Source of the DNA: Cryobacterium sp. PH31-O1
GTDB taxonomy: Bacteria > Actinomycetota > Actinomycetes > Actinomycetales > Microbacteriaceae
Reading direction: 5' to 3'
NCBI RefSeq assembly: GCF_030063455.1
Contig: NZ_JASITB010000002.1
Coordinates: 1-64,000 of the forward strand
DNA length: 64,000 bases
Under the pieces are notes generated by a model. The model was not told where the DNA came from. It did no database searches and saw only the letters and a list, made by a program, of their open reading frames with translations. The position numbers were made by a program, and so were the translations under genes. Below, piece by piece: positions 1 through 9,010 of the stretch (position 1 is the first letter of the stretch; every line of letters starts with the position of its first letter).

Positions 1-59
1 GACCAGGACTTTTTCAATATTATTTCCAAAGGAATCTCATAAACTGCAACCCGCTAGAA

Positions 60-453
60 ACGAGCCACAACCACGAGGTTTTTGGCATTTGACATTGTGC
101 ACGCTGTTGAGTTCTCAAGGATCGGACACACCCGGCTTCAGGCCCTATACTAGGCTGTCGCTCCGGGGCAACTTGTCTAACTTACCCACCCAGCCAGTCG
201 CTGTCAAATCCGCCCAACCGGGCAGTTTCCGGCATGCCAAAGCACACCGAAACACTCGGAAAAACACGACTCAACCAGTGACACACACTCGATGGGAGAC
301 TTACTATCCTAGCCCAACACACCAGCACTTGAAACAAGCACCCAGCATCAATGTGGCTAGAAGACGGTCCCACGTGAGGCCGAAAAGCACTGCGGCTTTC
401 CGCACCTTTGGGGTACGTATAGATACATTACGGCCACCACACCCACCCGTCAA
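60..453 (-). promoter_or_regulatory. rRNA operon promoter and boxA leader (rrn body lies left of the window)
   Basis: Read on the minus strand, positions 103-118 give TTGAGAACTCAACAGC, the boxA-like antitermination leader typical of actinobacterial rRNA operons. Upstream of it are candidate sigma70-type promoters: TTGACG at 448-453 with TAATGT at 425-430 (17-bp spacer), TTTCAA at 329-334 with TAGGAT at 306-311 (17-bp spacer), and a -10-like TAGTAT at 147-152. Multiple tandem promoters followed by boxA are the normal layout of rrn leaders. The 16S gene would start to the left of position 1, so this is inferred from the leader alone. The stretch 1-726 holds no convincing protein gene. Confidence 0.7.
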
Positions 454-499
454 AACGCCCCCCACCCGGGCGTGTCGCACCGGCGTGCACTCGCTCCCC

Positions 500-570
500 A
501 CCGGGCCCACCTTATGAACACCGGCCCAGTCTATAAACTGGGCCCACGGACGGGGCCCGGGCCCCGTCCC
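500..570. repeat. Tandem-palindrome intergenic element, copy A
   Basis: A CCGGGCCCACCTTATGAAC head is followed by an imperfect palindrome with half-site GGGCCCAGTTTA (here one arm reads GGCCCAGTCTA) and then by a perfect palindrome with half-site GGACGGGGCCC. Three further copies with the same order or mirrored order are at 641-711, 16834-16904 and 24140-24213. The copies lie outside genes and beside gene 3' ends. There is no run of T after the stems, so a classical intrinsic terminator is not obvious, although the stems are very stable. Confidence 0.85.
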
Positions 571-640
571 ATAAAGCGTGCAACACACCGGGGAGGAAAA
601 CGGACGAGGCGGAATCCGCTTAACTGCGCCCAGCCCGACC

Positions 641-711
641 ACCGGGCCCACCTTATGAACATGGGCCCAGCCTATAAACTGGGCCCGCGGACGGGGCCTG
701 GGCCCCGTCCG
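641..711. repeat. Tandem-palindrome intergenic element, copy B
   Basis: Second copy of the element at 500-570, about 85% identical by eye, with a perfect head CCGGGCCCACCTTATGAAC, a central palindrome around TATAAAC and the GGACGGGGCC/GGCCCCGTCC stem. It ends 16 bp from the stop codon of ahcY on the minus strand, so it would form the 3' end of the ahcY transcript. The two copies sit in direct orientation 141 bp apart. Confidence 0.85.
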
Positions 712-726
712 CAATACGGGCAGGGG

Positions 727-2214
<1,488 letters not shown>

Positions 2215-2344
2215 GGTGCTATCTTGCCATTTCTGTCTGAACGACCTCGACATTGTTTCGCCCAGGCGGCACGTTCACCAGAGCGGATGCCCCGGCCGGC
2301 TCCGCGCGGTCGCTGCGGCGCGCGCCATCGCGGGGTAGCGCGGG

Positions 2345-2569
2345 TTAGTTGGCGGCGCCCGGGTCGTCGGCGATGAGGCGGTGGCGCATCAGCTGCCAGC
2401 CCTGGGGAGCGCTCGTGCGCTCCGCGTGCCGCGAACACAGGTCAAAGCTGTGCGGTTCTTTACGGCCGGAGAGCGGACCGAGCACGGCCAACGATTCCCC
2501 ATAGTCGAAGGTGAGCGTGGCCACCGAGGGTTCGAGGCAGGCAACACGAGAGCACGGTCGGAATGTCAT
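2345..2569 (-). CDS. DUF3499 family protein
   Basis: A 74-residue protein starting MTFRPCSRVAC and carrying two CxxxxC/CxxH-like clusters (RPCSRVAC and DLCSRHAERT) that could bind zinc; the pattern, including AVLGPL and PHSFDLC, is characteristic of DUF3499, a short conserved actinobacterial family of unknown function. The start was placed at the ATG at 2567-2569, since upstream in-frame sequence is not conserved in character. It is divergent from the metallopeptidase-like gene at 2613, with a 43-bp gap that must hold both promoters. In many actinobacteria these two genes are neighbours and lie near whiB2, manA and ahcY. Confidence 0.85.
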   Translation of the reverse strand: MTFRPCSRVACLEPSVATLTFDYGESLAVLGPLSGRKEPHSFDLCSRHAERTSAPQGWQLMRHRLIADDPGAAN

Positions 2570-2612
2570 TGCCTCAAGGATACCGGCTGCCGGCCCACCG
2601 TAGGATGGCAGC

Positions 2613-3059
2613 ATGTCCCGATCCCGTCGTTCCGCAGCGCCCGAACCGACCGTGCGCGGCCGCGGGCGCGATCGGCACGGCCGCGGCATCCGCAGCTCGG
2701 CGACCGGCCCGTTTCTGCCGCCGTTGCGAACCCGGATCGACCTGTTCGATATGACGATCGCCTCGACGATCGAATACCTGCGCGGCGTCTGGCCGGAAGA
2801 ACTGGGCAAGTCGGTGTTTGAAGTGGCCTCAGGGCCGACCTCGGTGATTCCGGGGGTCGGGGTGGAACGCTGGATGGTGACGCCGGAGACGAACCGCGTG
2901 GTGTTCTACCGCCTGCCGATCCAGCGCCTGTCGCGCCTGCACGAAAACGATGAGATGCACCAGCGCATGATGATCGAGACCTGCGTGTTTCGCGGCGTCG
3001 CCGAATTGCTCGGCAAAGATCCCTGGGATCTCGCGCCGGATCGCTTCCGCCACTTCTAA
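2613..3059 (+). CDS. Metallopeptidase-family protein with a degenerate active site
   Basis: A 148-residue protein with a basic N-terminus (RGRGRDRHGRG) and a conserved fold segment ending in LLGKDPWDLAPDRFRHF. It resembles the actinobacterial 'metallopeptidase family' neighbours of DUF3499. The HExxH zinc motif expected in active zincin-like members is absent: the equivalent helix reads ETCVFRGVAELLG. The protein may therefore be catalytically inactive. The start is supported by a TAGGAT -10 element at 2601-2606 placed 6 nt before the ATG, a leaderless arrangement. Function is unknown. Confidence 0.7.
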   Translation: MSRSRRSAAPEPTVRGRGRDRHGRGIRSSATGPFLPPLRTRIDLFDMTIASTIEYLRGVWPEELGKSVFEVASGPTSVIPGVGVERWMVTPETNRVVFYRLPIQRLSRLHENDEMHQRMMIETCVFRGVAELLGKDPWDLAPDRFRHF

Positions 3060-3379
3060 GCGCGCGCCGCGCGGGCGCCGCGGTACTCGTTCAGGCTCGT
3101 GGCAGGTGATCAAACTAGTGCCAACTCGCTCAACTCCAGCCGCGAGCAGAAGGCCGGCGAGTCGGGCATCCGCTTCTTAATGCCGACTAATTCCTTGCTG
3201 TGACTGGGATCGGAGCCTGTTGGACGGGTCGTTTGACGCGCCCACTTGTCTGGACGTTTGCTGAATTGAGTAACGGATCGGTAACGGAATGGGGCAATTC
3301 CAAACCATTTCGGGGGTGGAGCCGAACACCATGCAGACCCCAACACCACCTGCTCGATCTACAGAAAAGGATTCATCCC
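3060..3379. other. Intergenic region without a recognisable gene
   Basis: About 320 bp between the metallopeptidase-like gene and the lipoprotein gene. A GC-rich inverted stretch at about 3061-3084 may terminate the upstream transcript, and one GGCATCCGCTT motif lies at about 3166-3176. The promoter of the lipoprotein gene must be here, but I cannot place a convincing -35/-10 pair. No small open reading frame with a ribosome binding site stands out. Confidence 0.5.
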
Positions 3380-4060
3380 ATGCGCACATTCACCAAGGCC
3401 ACCATCGGTTTCGCCTCCGCTGGAATTCTCATCGCCGGCCTCGCCGGATGCTCCACAGCCGCCACGACCTCGACCCCGGCACCAGCCGCCAGCTCGTCGA
3501 GCTCGGCCTCCGCCGACCCGACGCCCCTCGCCTCGATCCCCAGCCTGTCGGGTGTCGACACGGCCGTGCTCCTCGACGCAGACTTCGCTGCAGCCCTCAC
3601 AAGCCTTGGCCTCGCCGCCGGTACCGTCGGAACGGCCACCCTCGAAGAGGGCAGCCTGCACTTTCCGATCACCGGCGGAAACGTGGACTACTACGACCCG
3701 GCAGAAAGCTACCGCCCCTTCGTTCAGGGTTCCATTGAGCACGAGGGATCCGGCTTCTCGCTGACCGCCGGCGACACCGTCGTTGAGCTGACCAACTTCA
3801 CCATCGACCCGGGTACCTCGGAGCTTTTCGGTGACGTTTCGGTCAACGGTGAGTCCGCCGCAACCCAGGCCCTGCTGTTCAACCTCTACGGCGGAACCCT
3901 TGAGCCGCTCAAGATGGAGGGCGACAACGCCATCCTCACCGGCACCACGGTTCACATCTCCTCCGTCGCCGCCGGCCTGCTGAACTCCACGTTCAACACC
4001 GACGCCGTCGCTGACCAGCTGCTCGTCGGCATCGCGACCATCACCGCCGCGACCAAGTAG
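3380..4060 (+). CDS. Secreted lipoprotein, HtaA-like C-terminal domain possible
   Basis: A 226-residue protein with a signal peptide and lipobox LAGC (lipidated Cys at residue 24), then a Ser/Ala/Pro-rich linker to about residue 50, then a beta-rich domain. Phrases such as FPITGG, GSIEHEGSGFSL and DTVVELTNFTIDPGTSELFGDV resemble the repeat pattern of HtaA-type surface domains, but the match is weak and haem binding is not shown. The start ATG at 3380 has AAAAGG about 10 bp upstream. A strong intrinsic terminator follows at 4097-4131, so the gene is probably a single-gene transcript anchored outside the membrane. Confidence 0.75.
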   Translation: MRTFTKATIGFASAGILIAGLAGCSTAATTSTPAPAASSSSSASADPTPLASIPSLSGVDTAVLLDADFAAALTSLGLAAGTVGTATLEEGSLHFPITGGNVDYYDPAESYRPFVQGSIEHEGSGFSLTAGDTVVELTNFTIDPGTSELFGDVSVNGESAATQALLFNLYGGTLEPLKMEGDNAILTGTTVHISSVAAGLLNSTFNTDAVADQLLVGIATITAATK

Positions 4061-4096
4061 TCAGTCGGCTCTTCACAGAGTCAGCTTCACAGCACG

Positions 4097-4131
4097 AATC
4101 GGGGCTCGCCACACGGCGGGCCCCGATTTTT
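4097..4131 (+). terminator. Intrinsic terminator of the lipoprotein gene
   Basis: Arms AATCGGGGCTCGCC and GGCGGGCCCCGATT are separated by the tetraloop ACAC and followed by a run of five T. It begins 37 bp after the stop codon at 4060. Confidence 0.9.
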
Positions 4132-4165
4132 GCGTGCCCGTAGACCGCTCGCGGCTCGTGGCACT

Positions 4166-4302
4166 CGTTGGCGACGCCGCGTTCGTTGGCGACACGGCAC
4201 ACGTTGGCGACGCCGCGTTCGTTGTTAGGAGTGCCGCGAACTCTGGCGAGTATCGCGACGGGATAGAGCGCCGGGACAGAGCGACGGGATAGAGCGCCGG
4301 GA
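4166..4302. repeat. Two pairs of short direct repeats
   Basis: A 23-bp unit beginning CGTTGGCGACGCCG occurs perfectly at 4166-4188 and 4202-4224. A different 22-bp unit beginning GCGACGGGATAGAG occurs perfectly at 4255-4276 and 4281-4302. They fill the space between the lipoprotein terminator and the 3' end of the GDPD gene. No coding sequence is evident. Confidence 0.85.
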
Positions 4303-4329
4303 TTGGGCCGCGAGCATCCGCTCAAAGCG

Positions 4330-5361
4330 TCAAACGGATGCCGCCACCCGGCTGCGCAGGTCGTCGCGCACGGTAACAGCGAGGTCGGGATGGTCGACGA
4401 AGACCCCGTCGACGCCGCTCCCCATGACGGCGGCGAACTCGCCCCGCCAGTGTCCGAAGTTCGCGGCTAAATCTCCCCGTCGGCACGGTGCCGTGAGGAA
4501 CGCGTTCTCGGGCCGTAGGGTCCAGCAGAAAATCTGCAGCCCGACCGCGTGGGCGTCGGCGACGAGGGTCGACGTCACGAGCTCGCCGTCGGTATCCACT
4601 TCGATGATCGCCGACTTGTCAACGCTGATGCCGACCACCGTGCCACTGTCGCCGAGGGCGGCGAGGCCGGGTTCGGTCAGGTGGTCGGCGTAATAGGGCG
4701 CGGCGGCACCGACTTCGACGACTTTATCGATCGGCTGGCCGGCCGGAGCGATCAGGAACACGTTTCGGGCGATAATGCCGCGCGCACGAATCTGATCGAG
4801 CACGGTCGGTTCGAAACTTTCGATGATGAGGCGCCCGTCGCTGCCGTTCCAACCGGCCGCTTGCACCTCAGCGGCGAACAACTCGTCGAGCGGCAGGCCG
4901 ATCGAGGCGAAATAGGCGGCGCTCTTGATTTCGGCGACCATGCCGAGGGTGCGACGAAAGGTGTTCGACGCCGCGTCGACCAGGTCGAACAGGTCGCTCA
5001 GTCGCAGAATCGGGTACTGGCCGTCGTGCCGGGCGCTTTTTGGTCGCAAGTGGGCGAGGCGCTCCCGGGCGCGCAGCGTTGACAGTTCCGCCCAGGTGAA
5101 GTCCTCGGTGAACCAGCCGGTGACGGTGTGGCCGAGAAACTCCTTAGTGGTGCGGCGGCCGGCGAACTCGGCGCGGGAGGCAACATCCGTTGTGGCGGAG
5201 ATGTCGTTCTCGTGGCGCAGCACCAGAATGCCGTCGCGGGTGGCGACGATATCGGGTTCGACGGCGTCGGCGCCGAGCTCGAACGCGAGCTCATAAGCTG
5301 ACGCGGTGTGTTCGGGGCGGTAGCCGCTGGCTCCGCGATGACCGATAAGGAGTGGGGGCAT
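4330..5361 (-). CDS. Glycerophosphodiester phosphodiesterase (cytosolic type)
   Basis: Cleaves glycerophosphodiesters to glycerol-3-phosphate and an alcohol, with a divalent metal. The protein starts MPPLLIGHRGASG, the GDPD HRGA signature with the first catalytic His, followed by PEHT, EPDIVATRDG and LRHE, the acidic and histidine residues of the family; VAEIKS and the C-terminal GVDGVFVDHPD complete the TIM-barrel pattern. There is no signal peptide, so it acts inside the cell. It is transcribed divergently from the ugpA-like gene across a 198-bp gap, which fits a UgpQ-type role on imported diesters. Start chosen at 5359-5361 because the HRGA motif normally lies within ten residues of the N-terminus. 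Confidence 0.9.
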   Translation of the reverse strand: MPPLLIGHRGASGYRPEHTASAYELAFELGADAVEPDIVATRDGILVLRHENDISATTDVASRAEFAGRRTTKEFLGHTVTGWFTEDFTWAELSTLRARERLAHLRPKSARHDGQYPILRLSDLFDLVDAASNTFRRTLGMVAEIKSAAYFASIGLPLDELFAAEVQAAGWNGSDGRLIIESFEPTVLDQIRARGIIARNVFLIAPAGQPIDKVVEVGAAAPYYADHLTEPGLAALGDSGTVVGISVDKSAIIEVDTDGELVTSTLVADAHAVGLQIFCWTLRPENAFLTAPCRRGDLAANFGHWRGEFAAVMGSGVDGVFVDHPDLAVTVRDDLRSRVAASV

Positions 5362-5558
5362 CTGCACACCGTAACGGCGCCGCATGACGCCGACGGCCCG
5401 GTCGAGTGAACACCCGCTGAAGTTTCGGCGCGATGCAGGCGAACGCCTCGCGACAACTGGGCATATACGCGCAAATTGGCCGAACAGCGACCAGCGCGCT
5501 GCCTAACCTGACAGAGTCTGCCGCTTGGCCGACAACACTTTCAGGAAGATTTGCGCGG

Positions 5559-6542
5559 ATGCCCACCATCGAGGACCTGCAGCGCGACACCGATTCAGCG
5601 GTGGCGGTCGCGGCCCCGACGAGCGTCGCGACACCCGCGCCGCCTCGTACGTTCAACGCGCGCAAGAAGAAGAAGCCATGGAAGTCGTGGCTGCTTTTTC
5701 TGCTGTTCGCCGGCCCGAACGTGGCCCTGCTGATCGTCTTCACCTACAAGCCGTTGCTGCAGTCGCTGTACTATTCGACGCTGCAGTGGAATCTCGGGTC
5801 AGCCTCGGCGATTCCGGTGGGTCTCGGCAACTACGTCGCCTGGTTCACCGACCCGGGCACGGCGCGCGTCGTCACGGTCACCCTGATTTTCACGGTCGCG
5901 ACCGTCGGCGGCGGTATGGTCATCGGCCTGCTGTTCGCGGTGCTTCTCAACCGCAAACTGCACGGTCGCGGCGCAGCGCGCACCATCGTCGTGGCGCCCT
6001 ACGTGCTCTCGGGTGTTGCGGTCGGCCTGCTCTGGCTGTTCGTGTTTGACCCGAACTTCGGCATCACCGCGGCGCTGCTCGACGCGATCGGCGTGGCCTC
6101 GCCGCCGTGGTACAACGATCCGCACTGGGCTTTGGTCATGGTCATCATTGTCTACCTGTGGAAGAACGTGGGTTACGTCGCCCTTATCTACCTGGCCGCG
6201 CTGCAGTCGGTGCCACGAGACGTGCTCGAAGCCGCATCGCTCGACGGCGCCTCCCCGGTGCGCGCGTTTCGCAATATCGTGCTGCCGCTGCTCGGCCCGA
6301 CGACCTTCTTTCTGTCGATCACGACGCTGCTCAGCTCCCTGCAGTCATTCGACATCATTCAGGCCATGACCCGCGGCGGGCCGCTCGAGGGCACCACCAC
6401 GATGATGTACCAGATCTACGAGGAAGGCTTTCAAGCCGGTCGGGCCGGGTATTCCTCCGCTGTTGCGACCATTCTGTTCGCCGTGCTGCTCGTGGTCACG
6501 CTGATTCAAATGAAGTACGTCGAGAAACGAGTGCACTACTGA
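5559..6542 (+). CDS. ugpA: ABC transporter permease, sn-glycerol-3-phosphate/carbohydrate type
   Basis: First inner-membrane subunit of a carbohydrate-type importer, about 327 residues with six predicted membrane segments after a hydrophilic N-terminal tail of about 45 residues rich in Lys (ARKKKKPWK). The EAA loop that contacts the ATPase reads EAASLDGASPVRAFRNIVLPLL. Start ATG at 5559 has AGGAAG upstream. It overlaps the next permease by ATGA. Substrate is inferred from the divergent GDPD gene and the UgpB-like binding protein; a sugar importer cannot be excluded. No ATPase gene is in the cluster, as is usual when a shared MsiK-type ATPase is used. Confidence 0.85.
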   Translation: MPTIEDLQRDTDSAVAVAAPTSVATPAPPRTFNARKKKKPWKSWLLFLLFAGPNVALLIVFTYKPLLQSLYYSTLQWNLGSASAIPVGLGNYVAWFTDPGTARVVTVTLIFTVATVGGGMVIGLLFAVLLNRKLHGRGAARTIVVAPYVLSGVAVGLLWLFVFDPNFGITAALLDAIGVASPPWYNDPHWALVMVIIVYLWKNVGYVALIYLAALQSVPRDVLEAASLDGASPVRAFRNIVLPLLGPTTFFLSITTLLSSLQSFDIIQAMTRGGPLEGTTTMMYQIYEEGFQAGRAGYSSAVATILFAVLLVVTLIQMKYVEKRVHY

Positions 6543-7393
6543 TGGCCCAGCAGATCACGACAGCCACGCGTCGCCGCAAGCCGCTGCAGCTCGGCGGCTA
6601 CCTCGGACTGGCGGTGGCCATCGCCATCATGATTCTGCCGCTGCTGTGGATGTTTTTGGCTGGGTTTAAGGAACGCGACGAGATCTACACGGTACCGATT
6701 CAGTGGTTCCCCGAGACCTACGACCTGTCAAACTACGCCGCCGCGCTAGCCGCCGTGCCGTTCGGCAGCTTTTTTCTCAACAGCACCATCATCACCGTGA
6801 TCGGCGCCGGACTCAAGCTACTGCTCGGCCTGACCACCGCCTACGCGGTCGTGTTTCTGGAGTTTCCGTTCAAGAAGTTCGTCTTCGGTTTGGTGATCTT
6901 CGCCCTGCTCGTGCCGCAGCAGATCGTGATGATTCCCAACTTCACCCTCGTGGCATCGCTCGGCTGGATCAACACCTACCAGGGCATCATCGTTCCGGGC
7001 CTGGCCAGCGCGTTTGGCACCTTTCTTTTTCGCCAGCACTTTCTCACCCTGCCGATCTCCATCCTCGAAGCCGCCGCGTTGGACGGTGCCAGCCACTGGA
7101 CCCGTCTGTGGCGTTTCATCGTGCCGATCTCAGCGCCGACCATCGCCGCCGTCGCCCTGGTCTCGATCGTGTCCGAGTGGAACGAGTATCTTTGGCCGTT
7201 GCTCGTCGTCGACCGTTCCGACATGATGACGCTGCCCGTGGGGCTCATGCTGCTGCAGAACAATGACGGCGTCACCAACTGGGGCGTGCTCATGGCCGGC
7301 ACCGTGCTGGTCACCGTGCCCGTGCTCCTCGCCTTCTTCGTGCTGCAGAAACGCATCATTGCCGGGCTGACCGCCGGTGGCGTCACCGGCTGA
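6542..7393 (+). CDS. ugpE: ABC transporter permease, second subunit
   Basis: Partner permease of 283 residues with six predicted membrane segments. The EAA loop reads EAAALDGASHWTRLWRFIVP. Its ATG at 6542-6544 overlaps the TGA of the first permease, so the two are translationally coupled and made in equal amounts. The family (MalG/UgpE-like) forms a heterodimer with the upstream subunit. An 83-bp gap with an AAGGAG ribosome site leads to the binding protein gene. Confidence 0.85.
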   Translation: MAQQITTATRRRKPLQLGGYLGLAVAIAIMILPLLWMFLAGFKERDEIYTVPIQWFPETYDLSNYAAALAAVPFGSFFLNSTIITVIGAGLKLLLGLTTAYAVVFLEFPFKKFVFGLVIFALLVPQQIVMIPNFTLVASLGWINTYQGIIVPGLASAFGTFLFRQHFLTLPISILEAAALDGASHWTRLWRFIVPISAPTIAAVALVSIVSEWNEYLWPLLVVDRSDMMTLPVGLMLLQNNDGVTNWGVLMAGTVLVTVPVLLAFFVLQKRIIAGLTAGGVTG

Positions 7394-7476
7394 CGCTCGT
7401 GCATCCGTAGCAGTCAAGCGGATGCCGCCCCAATTCTTTTCTGCTCATCGTGTGTAGCCCCTTCAAGGAGAGATCT

Positions 7477-8829
7477 ATGACCGCCTCACCCACCTTCACC
7501 ATCAACCGCCGACAAATTCTAAAGCTCGCCGCGGTGTTCGGTGCCACCGCCACCCTCGCCGCGTGCAGCGGGCCCTCCCTCGGAGCCGGCGCCGGCGCCG
7601 CTGAGGTCGCGGTGACCGACTGGACCGGGATCGTGCCGGCGAAGGAGATCACCTGGTGGAGCAACCACCCGGGCACTTCGAAGCTGATCGAGGAAGAGAT
7701 AATCAAGCGTTTTCAGGCCGAGAACCCAGAGATCACCGTGACCCTGGTCACGGCCGGCGCCAACTATGACGAGATCGCGCAGAAGTTCCAGGCGGCGTCT
7801 GGCACCAACAGCGTGCCGGACCTCGTGCTGGCGAGCGATGTGTGGTGGTTTCGCTACATGATCAACGGCCAGGTGCTTCCGCTGGACGACCTCGCCAAGC
7901 ACCTCGAGTTCGACACCGACGACTTCAACAAGACCCTGTACGACGACTACACCTTCACCGGCAACCACTGGGCCATTCCCTACGCCCGGTCGACCCCTCT
8001 GTTTTATTACAACAAGGCCGTCTGGGCCAAGGCCGGGCTACCGGACCGCGCGCCGAAGTCCTGGGCCGAGTTCGACGAGTGGGCTCCGAAGATTGCGGCC
8101 GATGGCGGCGTGACCCCGCTCGGGCTGGGCAAGGGCGCATCCTGGGCGGCCTGGTGGTTCTGCAACATGCTGTGGGGCCAGGGCGGCGCGTACTCCGACG
8201 AGTGGACGATGACCCTCGACACCCCCGAAGCGATCGCCGCCGCGGATTACCTGCAGTCCCTGATCTACGAGACGAAGGTCGCCACTGTGGCTGCCGTCGA
8301 CCAGGTCGCTGACTTCGGCGCCGGCCTGACCGGCTGCATCATGGGTTCGACCGGGTCACTCACCGGCATTCTCAAGGCCGCAACCTTCGAGGTTGGTACC
8401 GGTTTTCTGCCGGAAGGGCCGGAGGGCCAAGCGTGCCCGACCGGCGGAACGGGAGTGGCCATCGCAGCCGACCGTGCCCCGGAGCAGCAGCTGGCCGCGG
8501 GTATGTTCCTGAAGTTTCTGACCAACTCGGAGAACACCGCCTATTTCTCCTCGAACACCGGCTACATGCCGGTACGCACCTCGGCCCGCGACGGCGACAC
8601 CATGACCAGGGTCTACGCCGAGTTCCCGCAGTTTCGAACGGCGGTCGACCAGCTCGAGACCACGCGTTCACAGGATTGGGGCCGCGTCTTCGTGCCAAAC
8701 GCGGACAAGGAGCTCACGACCGCGCTAGAGAAGATCATGCTGCAGCAGACCGACCCGGCCGAGGCCTTCGCGGTTGCCAGCACGGCGATCGCGACCTCGT
8801 TCGACCAGAACGTGAGCCCGTACCTGTAG
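7477..8829 (+). CDS. ugpB: Extracellular solute-binding lipoprotein, UgpB-like
   Basis: Substrate-capturing subunit of the importer, about 450 residues. It begins with a twin-arginine-like INRRQILKLAA stretch and lipobox LAAC, so it is exported and lipid anchored. The mature protein carries EITWWSNHPG near its N-terminus and DVWWFRYMINGQVLPLDDL, phrasing typical of glycerol-3-phosphate/glycerophosphodiester binding proteins. AAGGAG at 7465-7470 precedes the ATG at 7477. It ends the operon; an intrinsic terminator follows. Order permease-permease-binding protein is inverted relative to many sugar operons. Confidence 0.85.
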   Translation: MTASPTFTINRRQILKLAAVFGATATLAACSGPSLGAGAGAAEVAVTDWTGIVPAKEITWWSNHPGTSKLIEEEIIKRFQAENPEITVTLVTAGANYDEIAQKFQAASGTNSVPDLVLASDVWWFRYMINGQVLPLDDLAKHLEFDTDDFNKTLYDDYTFTGNHWAIPYARSTPLFYYNKAVWAKAGLPDRAPKSWAEFDEWAPKIAADGGVTPLGLGKGASWAAWWFCNMLWGQGGAYSDEWTMTLDTPEAIAAADYLQSLIYETKVATVAAVDQVADFGAGLTGCIMGSTGSLTGILKAATFEVGTGFLPEGPEGQACPTGGTGVAIAADRAPEQQLAAGMFLKFLTNSENTAYFSSNTGYMPVRTSARDGDTMTRVYAEFPQFRTAVDQLETTRSQDWGRVFVPNADKELTTALEKIMLQQTDPAEAFAVASTAIATSFDQNVSPYL

Positions 8830-8846
8830 CTTCTGGGTTGATCTGG

Positions 8847-8879
8847 AACGGGCTCGCCGGGATGGCGGGCCCGTTCTTG
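8847..8879 (+). terminator. Intrinsic terminator of the ugp-like operon
   Basis: Arms AACGGGCTCGCC and GGCGGGCCCGTT (one wobble pair) with a short loop, followed by CTTGTG. Starts 18 bp after the binding protein stop codon. Confidence 0.8.
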
Positions 8880-8920
8880 TGTGGGCGGGGATGTTTGCGG
8901 AGCTGGGGCGTGGATGTGAG

Positions 8921-8997
8921 CCGTGAGTTTCGCGGCATTTTCACGCAATTTGGGGCCCGAACTCACGGGTCGGCGAACGGGGACTCAGACTCCCCGT
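8921..8997. repeat. Convergent-gene inverted repeats
   Basis: CCGTGAGTT at 8921-8929 is complementary to AACTCACGG at 8960-8968 around a 30-nt loop, and a second small hairpin (ACGGGGA/TCCCCGT) occupies 8977-8997. Both lie between convergent genes, just past the 3' end of the minus-strand gene, and may serve as a bidirectional transcript end. Confidence 0.5.
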
Positions 8998-9010
8998 CCT
9001 TGGCGCTCGC

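Noticed and set aside
3200-3379. Upstream extension of the lipoprotein frame
   Set aside because: It would place about 60 hydrophilic residues before the signal peptide; the ATG at 3380 with its own ribosome site is preferred.
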